Shown: one piece after another, positions 1 through 8,490 of the stretch
Layout of the letters: the number at the start of each line of letters is the position of its first letter
Numbering within the stretch: position 1 is the stretch's first letter
Source: Actinomycetota bacterium
GTDB lineage: Bacteria; Actinomycetota; Humimicrobiia; Humimicrobiales; Humimicrobiaceae
Direction of reading: 5' to 3'
DNA: 14,171 nt
Assembly (NCBI GenBank): GCA_003563375.1
Contig: PWSB01000120.1
Coordinates: forward strand, 1 to 14,171
Made by a program: the position numbers and the translations under genes
The notes under the pieces: model-generated
What the model was told of the DNA's origin: nothing
The model's input: the letters and a program-made list of their open reading frames with translations, nothing else
The model's database searches: none

Positions 1-1092
1 AAGATCAACCAGAAAATAAATAACCTCAAGGAATATAATGAGAATATATTGGAAAACATACCTATAGGCATTTGTGTAGTTGATACTGGCTATATAATAA
101 ATGCCTGTAATTCCAGTTTTTGCCGTATGGCCAAAAAAGAAAAGGACGACCTGATGGGCAGCAATATCTCAAAAATAGGCCTCAGGGTCAAGGGCTATAA
201 TATAAAAAGGTTGTTGCGCAAGGTCCTAAAAATTAAAAAAAACCGGTCTTTTGAGAGTGTAGAGTACGGCTTTGCAAAAGAGGACAAGGTCTGCAATCTT
301 AACCTGGCCCTGTTTGAAGTAAACAGCAATATAGACGGCATTATTATAATAATCGATGACATAACCGAGAAAACAAGGATGGAAGAGACATTAAGGGATT
401 TTAAAAGACTTGCCCAGCTGGGGGAGCTTGCTGCGCATGTAGCCCATGAGATAAGAAATCCCCTGGTTTCCATAGGGGGATATACCCGCAGGCTCAAAAA
501 AAAGTATGAACAGGGCCAAAAAATGGAGATAGGATACTTGAATATAATCATCCAGGAAGTCGAGAGGCTTGAGGACATACTAAGGGAAACCCTTCAATTC
601 TCAGCTAAAAAAGAGCCAATACATAAAGAAATAGACCTTATTATGGTTATAAGGGAGTGTGTCCGAATCGTCTCTTCTTATGCAGAAGATAAAAGTGTCG
701 GCCTCCTATTGGACATAGACCGGCCGCAGGATACCCTTTTTATAAACGGGTCGAGGCAGCAGTTAAAACAGGCGTTTATAAACATTATCAAAAATTCAAT
801 AGAAGCTTCGCAGGGAGGAGAAGAGGTAAAGGTCAGCTTGGGCCGTAAAAAAGGCACCGCTGCCATAAATATTGAGAATAAAGGACTTATAGTTGAGCCG
901 AAAGATATAGAAAAAATATTTTTGCCTTTTTACTCCACAAAAGAAGACGGCACCGGACTGGGACTTGCCATAACAAAAAAAATAATCCTCGACCATAATG
1001 GCAAGATCGGGGTAAACAGCGAAAAAGGTAATACTATTTTTACCATTACACTTCCTATTGGAGGCAGCTATGAAAAAAATACTGGTAGTTGA
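1..1092 (+). CDS. PAS-domain sensor histidine kinase (5' end outside window)
   Basis: This is a membrane-associated or cytosolic sensor kinase that would autophosphorylate on His and pass phosphate to the response regulator encoded next. The frame is open to the first base of the window, so the true start lies upstream; a TTG at 49 is only an internal possibility. Counting from that TTG, residues 1-105 look like a PAS domain preceded by a short coiled-coil-like stretch. The H-box is AAHVAHEIRNPL with phospho-acceptor His133. Next come the N-box QAFINIIKNSIEA (241-253), F-box FLPFYSTK (291-298) and G2 box GTGLGLA (301-307). The G1 region reads IENKGLIVEP, with Asn where the adenine-binding Asp usually sits. 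No transmembrane segment is visible in the part seen; one may lie upstream. The gene overlaps the next one by 23 nt, so they are probably co-translated. The signal is unknown. Confidence 0.95.
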   Translation, partial: KINQKINNLKEYNENILENIPIGICVVDTGYIINACNSSFCRMAKKEKDDLMGSNISKIGLRVKGYNIKRLLRKVLKIKKNRSFESVEYGFAKEDKVCNLNLALFEVNSNIDGIIIIIDDITEKTRMEETLRDFKRLAQLGELAAHVAHEIRNPLVSIGGYTRRLKKKYEQGQKMEIGYLNIIIQEVERLEDILRETLQFSAKKEPIHKEIDLIMVIRECVRIVSSYAEDKSVGLLLDIDRPQDTLFINGSRQQLKQAFINIIKNSIEASQGGEEVKVSLGRKKGTAAINIENKGLIVEPKDIEKIFLPFYSTKEDGTGLGLAITKKIILDHNGKIGVNSEKGNTIFTITLPIGGSYEKNTGS

Positions 1093-1420
1093 GGACGACG
1101 ATAATATAAGGGAACTATATAAGGCAGAGCTTATGGATGAAGGCTATGAGGTGGTAACCGCCTGTGACGGTGCCCAGGGCTATGAATCTTACTTAAAGGA
1201 AAAACCTGACCTGGTGACCATAGATATCAAGATGGAGGGGGCAGACGGAATAAGCCTCATGCATAAGATAAGGAAAGGGGATAAGAAGACCCCTATTATA
1301 ATCTATACCGCTTATGGAGAATATTCCCAGGATTTTGCTACCTGGGCGGCCAATGAATACCTGGTAAAATCGGCGGATCTGGACCAGCTTAAGGAAAAAA
1401 TAAAAGAATTCTTGCCGTAA
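1070..1420 (+). CDS. Single-domain response regulator (CheY-like receiver)
   Basis: This is a receiver domain of 116 residues with no output domain, so it probably acts by protein contact or as a phosphorelay intermediate rather than by binding DNA. The acidic pocket is EDDD (8-11), the phospho-acceptor is Asp52 in TIDIKM, the switch Thr is Thr80 in IIIYTAYG, and the conserved Lys is Lys100 in LVKSADL. I chose the ATG at 1070 because GGAGG at 1060-1064 sits 5 nt upstream; an in-frame TTG at 1058 would lack such a site. The start lies inside the kinase gene, and the kinase is the obvious partner. Its target cannot be told from the window. Confidence 0.95.
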   Translation: MKKILVVEDDDNIRELYKAELMDEGYEVVTACDGAQGYESYLKEKPDLVTIDIKMEGADGISLMHKIRKGDKKTPIIIYTAYGEYSQDFATWAANEYLVKSADLDQLKEKIKEFLP

Positions 1421-1432
1421 TATCAAGGGATT

Positions 1433-1460
1433 TTGCAAAAAATAATAAAAGGAATATAAT
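1433..1460 (+). promoter_or_regulatory. Putative sigma70-type promoter for galT-tilS-hpt
   Basis: TTGCAA (1433-1438) and a perfect TATAAT (1455-1460) are separated by 16 nt in the 74-nt gap between the response regulator and galT. Transcription would start near 1467, leaving a short leader with a strong ribosome binding site. This rests on consensus matching only. Confidence 0.55.
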
Positions 1461-1474
1461 TAACCAGTTTTTAT

Positions 1475-1485
1475 AAAGGAAGGAG
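1475..1485 (+). promoter_or_regulatory. Ribosome binding site fixing the galT TTG start
   Basis: A purine-rich AAAGGAAGGAG lies 9 nt before the TTG at 1495. It supports that codon as the start, since the conserved N-terminus of the protein begins immediately after it and the next Met is 50 residues in. Confidence 0.8.
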
Positions 1486-1494
1486 TGCTAAAGA

Positions 1495-2526
1495 TTGCCT
1501 GAACTGAGAAAAGACCTGATAACAGGCGACTGGGTGATAATAGCCACCGAAAGGGCCAAAAGGCCTGACAAGTTTAGGGGTCAGCCCCAGGCCGAGGCCT
1601 CGGTTACAGATACCGAAAGCTGCCCTTTTTGCGCAGGAAATGAATATATGACCCCAAAGGAAGTCTTTTCTATCGGTGCATCCAGGGACAGTAAGCCTGA
1701 CCGGCAAGGATGGCAGGTAAGGGTGGTACCCAATAAATTCCCTGCCCTTATATCCGGGCTGCCCCTGCATACCAAGAAAAAGGGCATTTACGATACCATG
1801 GAGGGTTTTGGGATCCACGAGGTGGTAATCCTTACCCCAAGGCATATATGTGACATAAGCAGGCTTCCCCGTACCGGTCTCGTGTCCATGCTGGAGGCTT
1901 ACCGGCAGAGGATAGCTAGACTGAAGATGGATGAAAAAATAAAATCAATCATAATTATGCATAACCAGGGCAGGGAAGCCGGGGCATCCCTGGACCATAT
2001 TCATTCCCAACTTTTTGCCCTTCCCATCATACCCCCGGAAATAGGCAAGGAGATAAAGGGGACCATAGCTTATTTTAATTATCACAAGCACTGTGCGCTG
2101 TGTGATATCTTGGATTTTGAGGATAAAGAAAAAATCAGGACGGTCTGGCAGGATAAGCATTTTGCGGTTTTGCAGCCTTTTGCTTCAAAATCTCCCTTTG
2201 AAACCTGGATAGTTCCCAAAAAACACAGCCCTTATTTTGATGAAATAAGCGATGAAGAAATAAAGTCTTTAGCTTTTTGCCTCAAGCTCATCCTGGATTT
2301 TTTCTATGAAGACCTGGATAATCCGGCTTTCAACTATTTTATACACACGAGCCCTACGCTTATAGATACAAGTAAATATTTTCACTGGCACCTTGAACTT
2401 TTGCCCAAGCTAACCATCAAGGCTGGGTTTGAGATGGGCACTGGTGTGAACATCAATATAACCACACCGGAATCTACAGCTGAATATATAAAAGAAAAAA
2501 TTGAATCCATCAAGGCCGGGGTTTGA
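1495..2526 (+). CDS. galT: Galactose-1-phosphate uridylyltransferase family (GalT)
   Basis: This HIT-superfamily nucleotidyltransferase swaps UMP between UDP-glucose and galactose-1-phosphate in the Leloir pathway. Its 343 residues are close to the usual family length. It opens with LRKDLITGDWVIIA, followed by a zinc-type CPFC (Cys43, Cys46), VVPNKFPAL (78-85), LTPRH (His117) and the active-site segment NQGREAGASLDHIHSQ. In that segment His170 is the expected nucleophile and His168 a likely zinc ligand. A second CALC pair sits at 200-203, and the C-terminal half carries TWIVPKKH and HWHLELLPK. The start is TTG with a good Shine-Dalgarno site. No galK or galE is adjacent; instead tilS follows after 8 nt. 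Related bacterial enzymes can act on other hexose-1-phosphates or ADP-glucose, so the substrate is an inference from the family. Confidence 0.93.
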   Translation: MPELRKDLITGDWVIIATERAKRPDKFRGQPQAEASVTDTESCPFCAGNEYMTPKEVFSIGASRDSKPDRQGWQVRVVPNKFPALISGLPLHTKKKGIYDTMEGFGIHEVVILTPRHICDISRLPRTGLVSMLEAYRQRIARLKMDEKIKSIIIMHNQGREAGASLDHIHSQLFALPIIPPEIGKEIKGTIAYFNYHKHCALCDILDFEDKEKIRTVWQDKHFAVLQPFASKSPFETWIVPKKHSPYFDEISDEEIKSLAFCLKLILDFFYEDLDNPAFNYFIHTSPTLIDTSKYFHWHLELLPKLTIKAGFEMGTGVNINITTPESTAEYIKEKIESIKAGV

Positions 2527-2534
2527 CTTAAATT

Positions 2535-3998
2535 ATGCAAAATAATCTAATAAATGCAGTGCATAAAACCATTGAAAAACACTGCATGTTAAAAAAAAAT
2601 GATAGCGTGCTCGTATCAGTATCCGGAGGGCCTGATTCAGTTTTTCTCCTCCATTGCTTAAAAGAGCTCGCACCCTGTTACGGCCTTGGCTTGCATGTTT
2701 TCCACCTTGACCACCTTACCCGGGGTGGAGACTCTGGAAGGGATGCTCTTTTTGTTAAAGCCATGTGCCAAAGAGAGGGCCTTTCTCTCGAGCTGCAGAG
2801 GATAGATGCCCAGGCATGGGCCCAAAAAAGAGGTCTCTCATTTCAGGAAGGGGCAAGGGTCTTAAGACTCAGACTTTTAAAGGAGACTGCCAAAAAACAT
2901 GGTCTGGAAAAGATAGCTCTCGGCCATCAGGCAGATGACAGTATAGAGACCTTCTTTTTGAACCTTCTCCGGGGAAGCGGGATAAGCGGCTTAGGCGCCA
3001 TTAAGCCAGTTTCAGGTTGCATAATAAGGCCGCTGGTTGAAATTTACAGGCAGCAAATATTAGATTATTTAAAAGACGGCAAGATCGCTTACCGGACAGA
3101 CCATACCAATCTGGAGCATACTTATACCAGAAACAGGGTAAGGAACCTGCTTTTTCCCCTGCTCGAAAAGGAATTTGGCCCTGACTTTAAAAAAAACATA
3201 TATACCCTTACCCGCATAGCCCGGGATGAAGATATATTTATGAGAAGGCTTGCCCAGGAAGCTATTGATAAAAACTGTAAAAAAATTGATTTAAGAGGAA
3301 AGACGATTTTGCTAAAAATGGATATTTCTTTTCTGGAAGGGCTTGACAATGCCCTGGCCAGGAGGGTGCTCAGGGAGGCTATAATCAGGGTCAAGGGCCA
3401 CAGCCGGGATATTACCAGTAAAAACATAGAAGATATGCGAAACCTGGGGCATATGGGGGGAGAGGCAAAAAAAATCCAGCCCAGGTCCGATGTGCTGGTG
3501 GTAAAAGAAAAAAAATACCTTTATTTTATTGACCTGGAAAAAAAGAAAAACCTTCCTGTTGAATATAAGGCTTTTTTCACAAAAGAAGGCCCAACCGAGA
3601 AGAGCCTAAACATAGGAGAGACCAGGTTCTATAGGTCTTTTAACCTATATGTTTTTTCAGATATAAGAGAGCCCATTCCCAATGACTATAAAAAGGCATC
3701 CCCTATGGAAGCTTTCCTCGATTATGATAAAATATCATTTCCTGTTAAAATTAGGGCTTGGCAGGAAGGCGATACTTTCTTGCCCCTAGGTACAGGCGGG
3801 GAGAAAAAATTGCAGGATTTATTTACTGACCAGAAGATACCCAGGCATAAAAGGAGCCTGACTCCAATATTTACGGACCGGCAAAAGATCATTTGGGTGG
3901 GCGGCCTTAGGATAGATGAAAGGGTCAAGGTAAGACCGGTTACCAAAAAAATCTTATATATTAAAATTTATAAAAAGAGGCCTGATGTGTATGTATGA
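2535..3998 (+). CDS. tilS: tRNA(Ile)-lysidine synthase
   Basis: TilS converts C34 of the CAU-anticodon tRNA-Ile to lysidine using ATP and lysine, so that the tRNA reads AUA. The protein has 487 residues, the full-length form. The N-terminal PP-loop ATPase domain carries SGGPDS (30-35), then FHLDHLTRGG, EGARVLRL, LGHQADDSIETF and YTRNRVRNLLFPLLE, all typical TilS motifs. The C-terminal TilS_C domain is recognisable in RAWQEGDTFLPLGTGG and KKLQDLFTDQKIPR, ending WVGGLRIDERVKV. The gene starts 8 nt after galT and overlaps hpt, matching the widespread tilS-hpt-ftsH arrangement. ATA codons are frequent across this window, so the enzyme must be heavily relied on. I see no strong Shine-Dalgarno site at the ATG, which suggests coupling to galT. 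Confidence 0.96.
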   Translation: MQNNLINAVHKTIEKHCMLKKNDSVLVSVSGGPDSVFLLHCLKELAPCYGLGLHVFHLDHLTRGGDSGRDALFVKAMCQREGLSLELQRIDAQAWAQKRGLSFQEGARVLRLRLLKETAKKHGLEKIALGHQADDSIETFFLNLLRGSGISGLGAIKPVSGCIIRPLVEIYRQQILDYLKDGKIAYRTDHTNLEHTYTRNRVRNLLFPLLEKEFGPDFKKNIYTLTRIARDEDIFMRRLAQEAIDKNCKKIDLRGKTILLKMDISFLEGLDNALARRVLREAIIRVKGHSRDITSKNIEDMRNLGHMGGEAKKIQPRSDVLVVKEKKYLYFIDLEKKKNLPVEYKAFFTKEGPTEKSLNIGETRFYRSFNLYVFSDIREPIPNDYKKASPMEAFLDYDKISFPVKIRAWQEGDTFLPLGTGGEKKLQDLFTDQKIPRHKRSLTPIFTDRQKIIWVGGLRIDERVKVRPVTKKILYIKIYKKRPDVYV

Positions 3999-4560
3999 AT
4001 ACAAGGTGGAAAACGGACAAAAAATAGTTACCTGTGGAAACAAGAGGATAAAGGTCCTTATATATGAAGAAGAGCTTCAAAAAAAAATAAAAGAGCTTGG
4101 CAGAAAGATCACTGGAGATTACAAGGGAAAAGAGCCTGTACTTGTCGCGGTCCTCAGAGGTTCTTTTATATTTATTGCAGATATAAGCCGGCAGATAGCC
4201 ATTCCGGTGATATTTGATTTTATGGCTGTCTCAAGCTATGGGGATTCAAAATTCAGTTCAGGGATAGTGAGGATCACCAAGGACTTGGAGTTTAATATTG
4301 AAGGAAAAGAGGTTATAATAATAGAAGACATTGTTGATTCAGGCAGGACACTGAACTACCTCATGAAAAACCTTGGGGCGAGAAATCCTAAATCTATCGA
4401 GGTCTGTGCCCTGCTGGACAAAAAGGTACCGGGAAAGAAAAAAAATGCTATAAAATACAAAGGGTTTGAAATACCTAACAGGTTTGTGGTAGGTTATGGT
4501 CTTGATTTTGCAGAAAAATACCGCAACTTCCCATTTATTGGGTATATTGAAAACGGATAG
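3985..4560 (+). CDS. hpt: Hypoxanthine(-guanine) phosphoribosyltransferase
   Basis: This enzyme salvages hypoxanthine and guanine to IMP and GMP with PRPP. The PRPP-binding motif VIIIEDIVDSGRT spans 110-122. Upstream are VAVLRGSFIFIADI (54-67) and FMAVSSYG, and downstream LLDKKVPG (143-150) and the flexible-loop/C-terminal VVGYGLDFAEKYRNFPFIG (168-186). Length is 191 residues, roughly 15 more than the compact family members, all at the N-terminus. The ATG at 3985 lies only 4 nt after GAGG (3977-3980), and the ATG at 3991 has better spacing (10 nt), so the protein may begin two residues later. The start overlaps the end of tilS by 14 nt. Position between tilS and ftsH is the classical one. Confidence 0.96.
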   Translation: MCMYEYKVENGQKIVTCGNKRIKVLIYEEELQKKIKELGRKITGDYKGKEPVLVAVLRGSFIFIADISRQIAIPVIFDFMAVSSYGDSKFSSGIVRITKDLEFNIEGKEVIIIEDIVDSGRTLNYLMKNLGARNPKSIEVCALLDKKVPGKKKNAIKYKGFEIPNRFVVGYGLDFAEKYRNFPFIGYIENG

Positions 4561-4575
4561 CAATTAAGATATTAT
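4547..4575 (+). promoter_or_regulatory. Putative sigma70-type promoter for ftsH
   Basis: TTGAAA (4547-4552, inside the last codons of hpt) and TATTAT (4570-4575) are spaced by 17 nt; each hexamer matches consensus at five of six positions. It would give ftsH its own start at about 4582, so the protease could be made independently of the upstream genes. Confidence 0.55.
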
Positions 4576-4605
4576 TTAGGTGTCAATCAACCTATATTTT
4601 GTAAA

Positions 4606-4612
4606 AAAGGAG
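4606..4612 (+). promoter_or_regulatory. Ribosome binding site for ftsH TTG start
   Basis: AAAGGAG lies 11 nt upstream of the TTG at 4624. The nearer ATG at 4613 runs into a stop after a few codons in another frame, and the next in-frame Met lies inside the first membrane helix, so TTG is the likely start. Confidence 0.7.
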
Positions 4613-4623
4613 ATGTTTGGATT

Positions 4624-6546
4624 TTGAAAAAAGAACCTAACAATAAGGGTTTTAAAAATAGAAGTTTTAAAAATATTGCGCTTCTTATCCTGCTGATGGT
4701 GGTCATGTTCATGATATTCAGGAACCCGTTGTTTTTATCAGAGGAAACCAGGGAGCTTTCCATGAATGAGTTCATCACAGAAGTAGAGGAAGGCAATATA
4801 AATACAGATACCCCCTTGGTAGTCAAAGGAGAGGATAAAGTGGTCGAAGGGGAGCTGGCCGATGGGACCTTGTTTACGGTCTCGTTTTTGGAGAATTATG
4901 ATGTATCCCAGTTTCTTTTGCAAGAAGATATCCCTTTCAGGGTGGATAACCAGGGTCAATCCATATGGATCCAGATCTTGGTCGGGGCCCTACCCTTCCT
5001 CCTTATCTTTGGCCTTATATTCTTTATGATGAACCAGATGCAGGGAGGAGGCTCCAAGGTGCTCCAGTTCGGAAAAAGCAAGGCACGGCTGGCCAGCAAG
5101 GGCAAGCAGAGGGTTACCTTCAAAGACGTAGCTGGGGCTGACGAAGCGGTAGAGGAGTTAAAAGAAGTGGAAGCATTCCTTGCAAATCCTTCTAAATTCA
5201 AGTCTATAGGGGCTAAAATACCCAAGGGAGTGATACTTTTCGGTCCTCCGGGCACAGGAAAGACGCTTTTGGCCAGGGCAGTTGCCGGAGAAGCAGGGGT
5301 TCCCTTCTTCTCGATAAGCGGCTCAGAATTTGTAGAGATGTTTGTTGGAGTCGGCGCCTCCAGGGTAAGGGACCTGTTCGCGCAGGCTAAGGCAAGCCAG
5401 CCATCCATTATTTTCATGGACGAGATAGATGCAGTGGGCAGGCATAGGGGAGCAGGACTTGGCGGAGGCCATGACGAGAGGGAACAGACCCTGAACCAGC
5501 TGCTGGTCGAGATGGACGGCTTTGACAAGGAAAGCACGGTTATCCTGATCGCCGCGACCAACAGGCCAGACATACTGGATCCTGCATTGTTGAGGCCGGG
5601 GAGGTTTGACAGGCAAATAGTGGTTGATAGGCCGGACCTTAAAGGCAGGGCAGATATACTTGAAATACATTCCCGGGGTAAGCCATTAGAAGAAGATATA
5701 AACTTGGAGACCATTGCCAGACAGACCCCAGGTTTTACCGGGGCAGATCTTGCCAACCTTTTTAATGAGGCATCACTTTTGTCTGCCAGAAAGAATAAGA
5801 AAAAGATATCAATGCTCGAAATAGAAGAGGCTGTGGAAAGGGTTGTGGCTGGGCCTGAAAGGAAAAACAGGGTCATAAGTGAAAAAGAGAAAAACATCAT
5901 TGCTTATCATGAATCAGGGCATGCCATGGTCTCATACGTGCTCAAAAACACTGACCCCATACATAAGATATCCATTATTTCAAGGGGTCGTGCCCTTGGT
6001 TATGTAATGGCACTCCCTGAAGAGGACAGGTTCCTTAAATCAAAAAGGGAGCTCCTGGACACTATAACCCAGCTGCTAGGGGGAAGGGTCTCCGAAGAGA
6101 TCAATTTTGATGATGTTACTTCAGGAGCCCAAAACGACCTGGAAAGGGCTACCAGGCTGGCAAGGAAGATGGTGACAGAGTTAGGGATGAGTGAAAAGCT
6201 TGGGCCCATCACCTTTAAAGGCGGAGAGTCCCAGGAGGAAGTATTCCTGGGTAGGGATATAACCAGCAGGCCGAATTACAGTGACAAGGTAGCTTCTTTG
6301 ATAGATGAAGAGGTGCATGGGATAATATCAGGGTGCTATCAGATGGCCAGGAAAGTAATTGCAGAAAACAGCGAGGCCCTGTCCAGGCTCTGCAACAAAC
6401 TGATGGAAAAAGAGACATTGAACCGTCAGGAAGTCCTGGAAATACTTGCTGATGTAAGAAGCGAAAAAAAACTAAAACAGGTTAGCCAGCCCAGGGAGCC
6501 CCAATTAAAGGAAGAAGGGAAGGATACCTCCAAAACAAAGACCTGA
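4624..6546 (+). CDS. ftsH: ATP-dependent zinc metalloprotease FtsH
   Basis: FtsH is a hexameric inner-membrane AAA+ protease that degrades misfolded membrane proteins and selected regulators. The 640 residues follow the standard plan. There is a first membrane helix (about 17-36), an extracytoplasmic domain (about 38-113) and a second helix (about 114-136). The AAA module has Walker A GPPGTGKT (207-214), Walker B IIFMDEID (262-269) and the second region of homology [20 protein letters not shown]. The M41 peptidase site is HESGH (429-433), with Asp505 in GAQND as the expected third zinc ligand. The polar, charged tail after 612 is variable, as in the family. A separate promoter precedes it and a strong terminator follows, so it can be a single-gene unit within the cluster. 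All catalytic residues are present. Confidence 0.98.
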   Translation: MKKEPNNKGFKNRSFKNIALLILLMVVMFMIFRNPLFLSEETRELSMNEFITEVEEGNINTDTPLVVKGEDKVVEGELADGTLFTVSFLENYDVSQFLLQEDIPFRVDNQGQSIWIQILVGALPFLLIFGLIFFMMNQMQGGGSKVLQFGKSKARLASKGKQRVTFKDVAGADEAVEELKEVEAFLANPSKFKSIGAKIPKGVILFGPPGTGKTLLARAVAGEAGVPFFSISGSEFVEMFVGVGASRVRDLFAQAKASQPSIIFMDEIDAVGRHRGAGLGGGHDEREQTLNQLLVEMDGFDKESTVILIAATNRPDILDPALLRPGRFDRQIVVDRPDLKGRADILEIHSRGKPLEEDINLETIARQTPGFTGADLANLFNEASLLSARKNKKKISMLEIEEAVERVVAGPERKNRVISEKEKNIIAYHESGHAMVSYVLKNTDPIHKISIISRGRALGYVMALPEEDRFLKSKRELLDTITQLLGGRVSEEINFDDVTSGAQNDLERATRLARKMVTELGMSEKLGPITFKGGESQEEVFLGRDITSRPNYSDKVASLIDEEVHGIISGCYQMARKVIAENSEALSRLCNKLMEKETLNRQEVLEILADVRSEKKLKQVSQPREPQLKEEGKDTSKTKT

Positions 6547-6569
6547 TCCATTGTTTTGCGTAATCCTTT

Positions 6570-6598
6570 AATAAGACCGGGACCCTCCCGGTCTTATT
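6570..6598 (+). terminator. Rho-independent terminator after ftsH
   Basis: A perfect 13-bp stem (6570-6582 pairing with 6586-6598) has a 3-nt CCC loop. Its core is GACCGGGA/TCCCGGTC and its outer part is A/T-rich, so the 3' arm ends in TCTTATT. It lies 23 nt after the ftsH stop and separates ftsH from the folate genes. The T-tract is short, so strength is inferred. Confidence 0.85.
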
Positions 6599-6641
6599 TG
6601 TATAAATATCCTAAAATCAACAGCATAATATAAACAATTTT

Positions 6642-6670
6642 TTATCATTTTAGTTATAATCTTTTATAAT
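6642..6670 (+). promoter_or_regulatory. Putative promoter for the folE-...-dusB unit
   Basis: TTATCA (6642-6647) and a perfect TATAAT (6665-6670) are separated by 17 nt in the A/T-rich gap between the ftsH terminator and folE. A second TATAAT at 6655-6660 has no convincing -35 partner. The leader to folE would be about 38 nt, too short for a riboswitch. Confidence 0.55.
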
Positions 6671-6702
6671 GTATCTACCATATTATTTAATAATCTTTAG
6701 CT

Positions 6703-6707
6703 AGGGG
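6703..6707 (+). promoter_or_regulatory. Ribosome binding site for folE TTG start
   Basis: AGGGG sits 7 nt before the TTG at 6715. An in-frame ATG four codons later (6727) would be about 20 nt from this site, so TTG is preferred. The frame has a stop at 6691-6693 and no ATG in between. Confidence 0.65.
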
Positions 6708-6714
6708 CAGAAAA

Positions 6715-7281
6715 TTGGATAAAAAGATGATAGAAGAGGGCGTACGCTTAATACTGAAAGGCATCGGTGAAGACCTTGACAGGGAGGGCCTGCTGGGTAC
6801 GCCCAGAAGGGTTGCTGAGATGTATGAAGAGATCTTCAGCGGAGTGGACCAAGACCCAGCCAGGGTACTGGGCCCCATGTTCGATGAGAACCACGATGAG
6901 ATCATAATGGTAAGGGACATACCTTTCTATTCAGTCTGTGAGCACCATCTTGCACCCTTCATAGGGAGGGCGCATATCGCTTATGTCCCTAACAAGTCTG
7001 GGAAGATAGTGGGATTGAGCAAGATAACCAGGGTTTTGGATATTGTGGCCAAAAGGCCCCAGGTACAGGAAAGGCTTACCAGTATTGTTGCGGACACCAT
7101 CATGAAGACCATAGAGCCCCGGGGGGTCATGGTGGTTGTTGAAGCGGAGCATCTATGCATGAGCATGAGGGGAGTAAAAAAACCCGATACAAAGACAGTT
7201 ACCTCCGCAGTAAAAGGTATTTTCAGGAATAACCAGGCTACCAGGGCAGAGGTTATGTCATTGATAGCAAATTGCAGATAG
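6715..7281 (+). CDS. folE: GTP cyclohydrolase I (type IA)
   Basis: FolE converts GTP to 7,8-dihydroneopterin triphosphate, the first step of folate synthesis. The 188 residues match the bacterial type IA enzyme. The N-terminal helix region includes [17 protein letters not shown] (26-41). The zinc site is Cys75 and His78 in [10 protein letters not shown] plus Cys148 in [28 protein letters not shown] (90-106), RPQVQERLT (114-122) and the C-terminal MSLI are also characteristic. It heads a folate block (folE, folP, folB-folK) behind its own promoter; the gap to folP is 9 nt. All metal ligands are present, so it should be the zinc-dependent form. Confidence 0.97.
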   Translation: MDKKMIEEGVRLILKGIGEDLDREGLLGTPRRVAEMYEEIFSGVDQDPARVLGPMFDENHDEIIMVRDIPFYSVCEHHLAPFIGRAHIAYVPNKSGKIVGLSKITRVLDIVAKRPQVQERLTSIVADTIMKTIEPRGVMVVVEAEHLCMSMRGVKKPDTKTVTSAVKGIFRNNQATRAEVMSLIANCR

Positions 7282-7284
7282 GAG
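7279..7284 (+). promoter_or_regulatory. Ribosome binding site for folP TTG start
   Basis: TAGGAG contains the folE stop codon (TAG) and lies 6 nt before the TTG at 7291. It implies translational coupling of folE and folP. Confidence 0.65.
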
Positions 7285-7290
7285 ATTAGT

Positions 7291-8490
7291 TTGTCTTACA
7301 AGGTCAGGGCCCTGGATCTCAATGATTCAGGAGACTCAAAGGAAGCGTTCAAAAAGACTGGGGTTACCCCCGAAGGTTTAAGGATAATGTCTCCAAAGAC
7401 CGAGTTATTTTCTTTTAAGATAAGGCAGCTGAGCCCCGTGGCAGTAAATATATTAAAACAGGAAGCTCTGGCCAGGGGTGCAGAGGTTGCGGCCTCAAGG
7501 GAAAGCCTTATCAAGAAGGAGGGGACAGTTGAAGCGATACTTTTTGGCTCAAAACCTGCAATTGCAAGCATTATCAAAAAGATAAGGATACAGCCCTTCG
7601 GGCTTAAAAAACTGGCAGATGAGCTTTCCCAATACATCAAGACCCTTGAAAGAAGAAAAGTCTTGTCGATAAAGGGTGTAGAATATGAGATGGGAGGTTT
7701 TTGGATCATGGGGATATTAAATGCCACTCCTGATTCTTTTTATGACGGTGGAAGATATTTTGGGCTGGATGCAGCTCTGGCAAGATCAGAGGAGATGATA
7801 GCCCAGGGTGCCGATATAATCGATGTAGGCGGCATGTCTACCAGGCCGGGCTCTAAACCGCCCAGGACCAGTGAAGAGATCAAAAGGGCTGTTCCTGTAA
7901 TAGAACATATAAAGAATAATCATGATGTACTGGTATCCATAGATACTTACCGCTCAGAGGTAGCAGGCCGGGCCCTTGAAGCAGGAGCAGATATCGTAAA
8001 TGATATAAGCGGATTGGCCTTTGATGCCAAAATGCCTTCTGTGGTGGCAGAGAGCGGGGCCGCAGCGGTGATCATGCATATAAAGGGAACCCCGGAAGAT
8101 ATGCAAAAAAACCCGACATATGAAGATGTCGTGGAAGAGGTATATGATAGGCTGTACCTATCCACTGAAAGGGCCGTAGGGTGCGGTATCGATCCTTTGA
8201 GCATAATCATAGATCCAGGCATAGGTTTTGGAAAGACGGCAGGCCACAATCTCAAGCTTATTAGAAAATTAAAAGAGCTCAGCTTTATGGGCTTCCCTTT
8301 GCTTCTAGGGGCATCTAGGAAATCTTTTATAGAAAAAACTCTCGGATTTGGAGACAGGATTGAAGCCAGCCTGGCAGCCGCTGTTTACGGTTATCTTAAC
8401 GGAGCCGATATTCTCCGGGTGCACGATGTCATAGAGACAAAAAAAGCTTTAGGGATGGTAAAGGCTATAAGGGAAAATGATGATGTATAG
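7291..8490 (+). CDS. folP: Dihydropteroate synthase with N-terminal extension
   Basis: FolP condenses 6-hydroxymethyl-dihydropterin diphosphate with p-aminobenzoate. The catalytic TIM barrel occupies about 135-395. It carries GILNATPDSF (141-150), DVGGMSTRPG (178-187), DTYRSEVA (218-225), NDISG (237-241), MHIKGTP (262-268), DPGIGFGKT (308-316), GASRKSF (340-346) and RVHDV (376-380). The usual Glu of GGESTRPG is Met here. About 130 extra residues precede the barrel; similar long forms occur in some archaea and anaerobic bacteria. This region has no motif I can assign. Length is 399 residues against about 280 for the short form. The start is TTG with a good Shine-Dalgarno site. The stop overlaps the folB-folK start. 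Confidence 0.96.
   Translation: MSYKVRALDLNDSGDSKEAFKKTGVTPEGLRIMSPKTELFSFKIRQLSPVAVNILKQEALARGAEVAASRESLIKKEGTVEAILFGSKPAIASIIKKIRIQPFGLKKLADELSQYIKTLERRKVLSIKGVEYEMGGFWIMGILNATPDSFYDGGRYFGLDAALARSEEMIAQGADIIDVGGMSTRPGSKPPRTSEEIKRAVPVIEHIKNNHDVLVSIDTYRSEVAGRALEAGADIVNDISGLAFDAKMPSVVAESGAAAVIMHIKGTPEDMQKNPTYEDVVEEVYDRLYLSTERAVGCGIDPLSIIIDPGIGFGKTAGHNLKLIRKLKELSFMGFPLLLGASRKSFIEKTLGFGDRIEASLAAAVYGYLNGADILRVHDVIETKKALGMVKAIRENDDV

Noticed and set aside
1058..1069. TTG at 1058 as the response regulator start
   Set aside because: The ATG at 1070 has GGAGG at proper distance and gives the normal receiver N-terminus MKKILVVEDD.
4577..4594. Small inverted repeat TAGGT/ACCTA in the ftsH leader
   Set aside because: Only 5 bp with an 8-nt loop and no extension; too weak to call an operator or terminator.
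4956..5900. Minus-strand open frame of 314 codons inside ftsH
   Set aside because: It is antisense to the highly conserved AAA domain; the composition is a mirror of ftsH codon use and matches no family I know.
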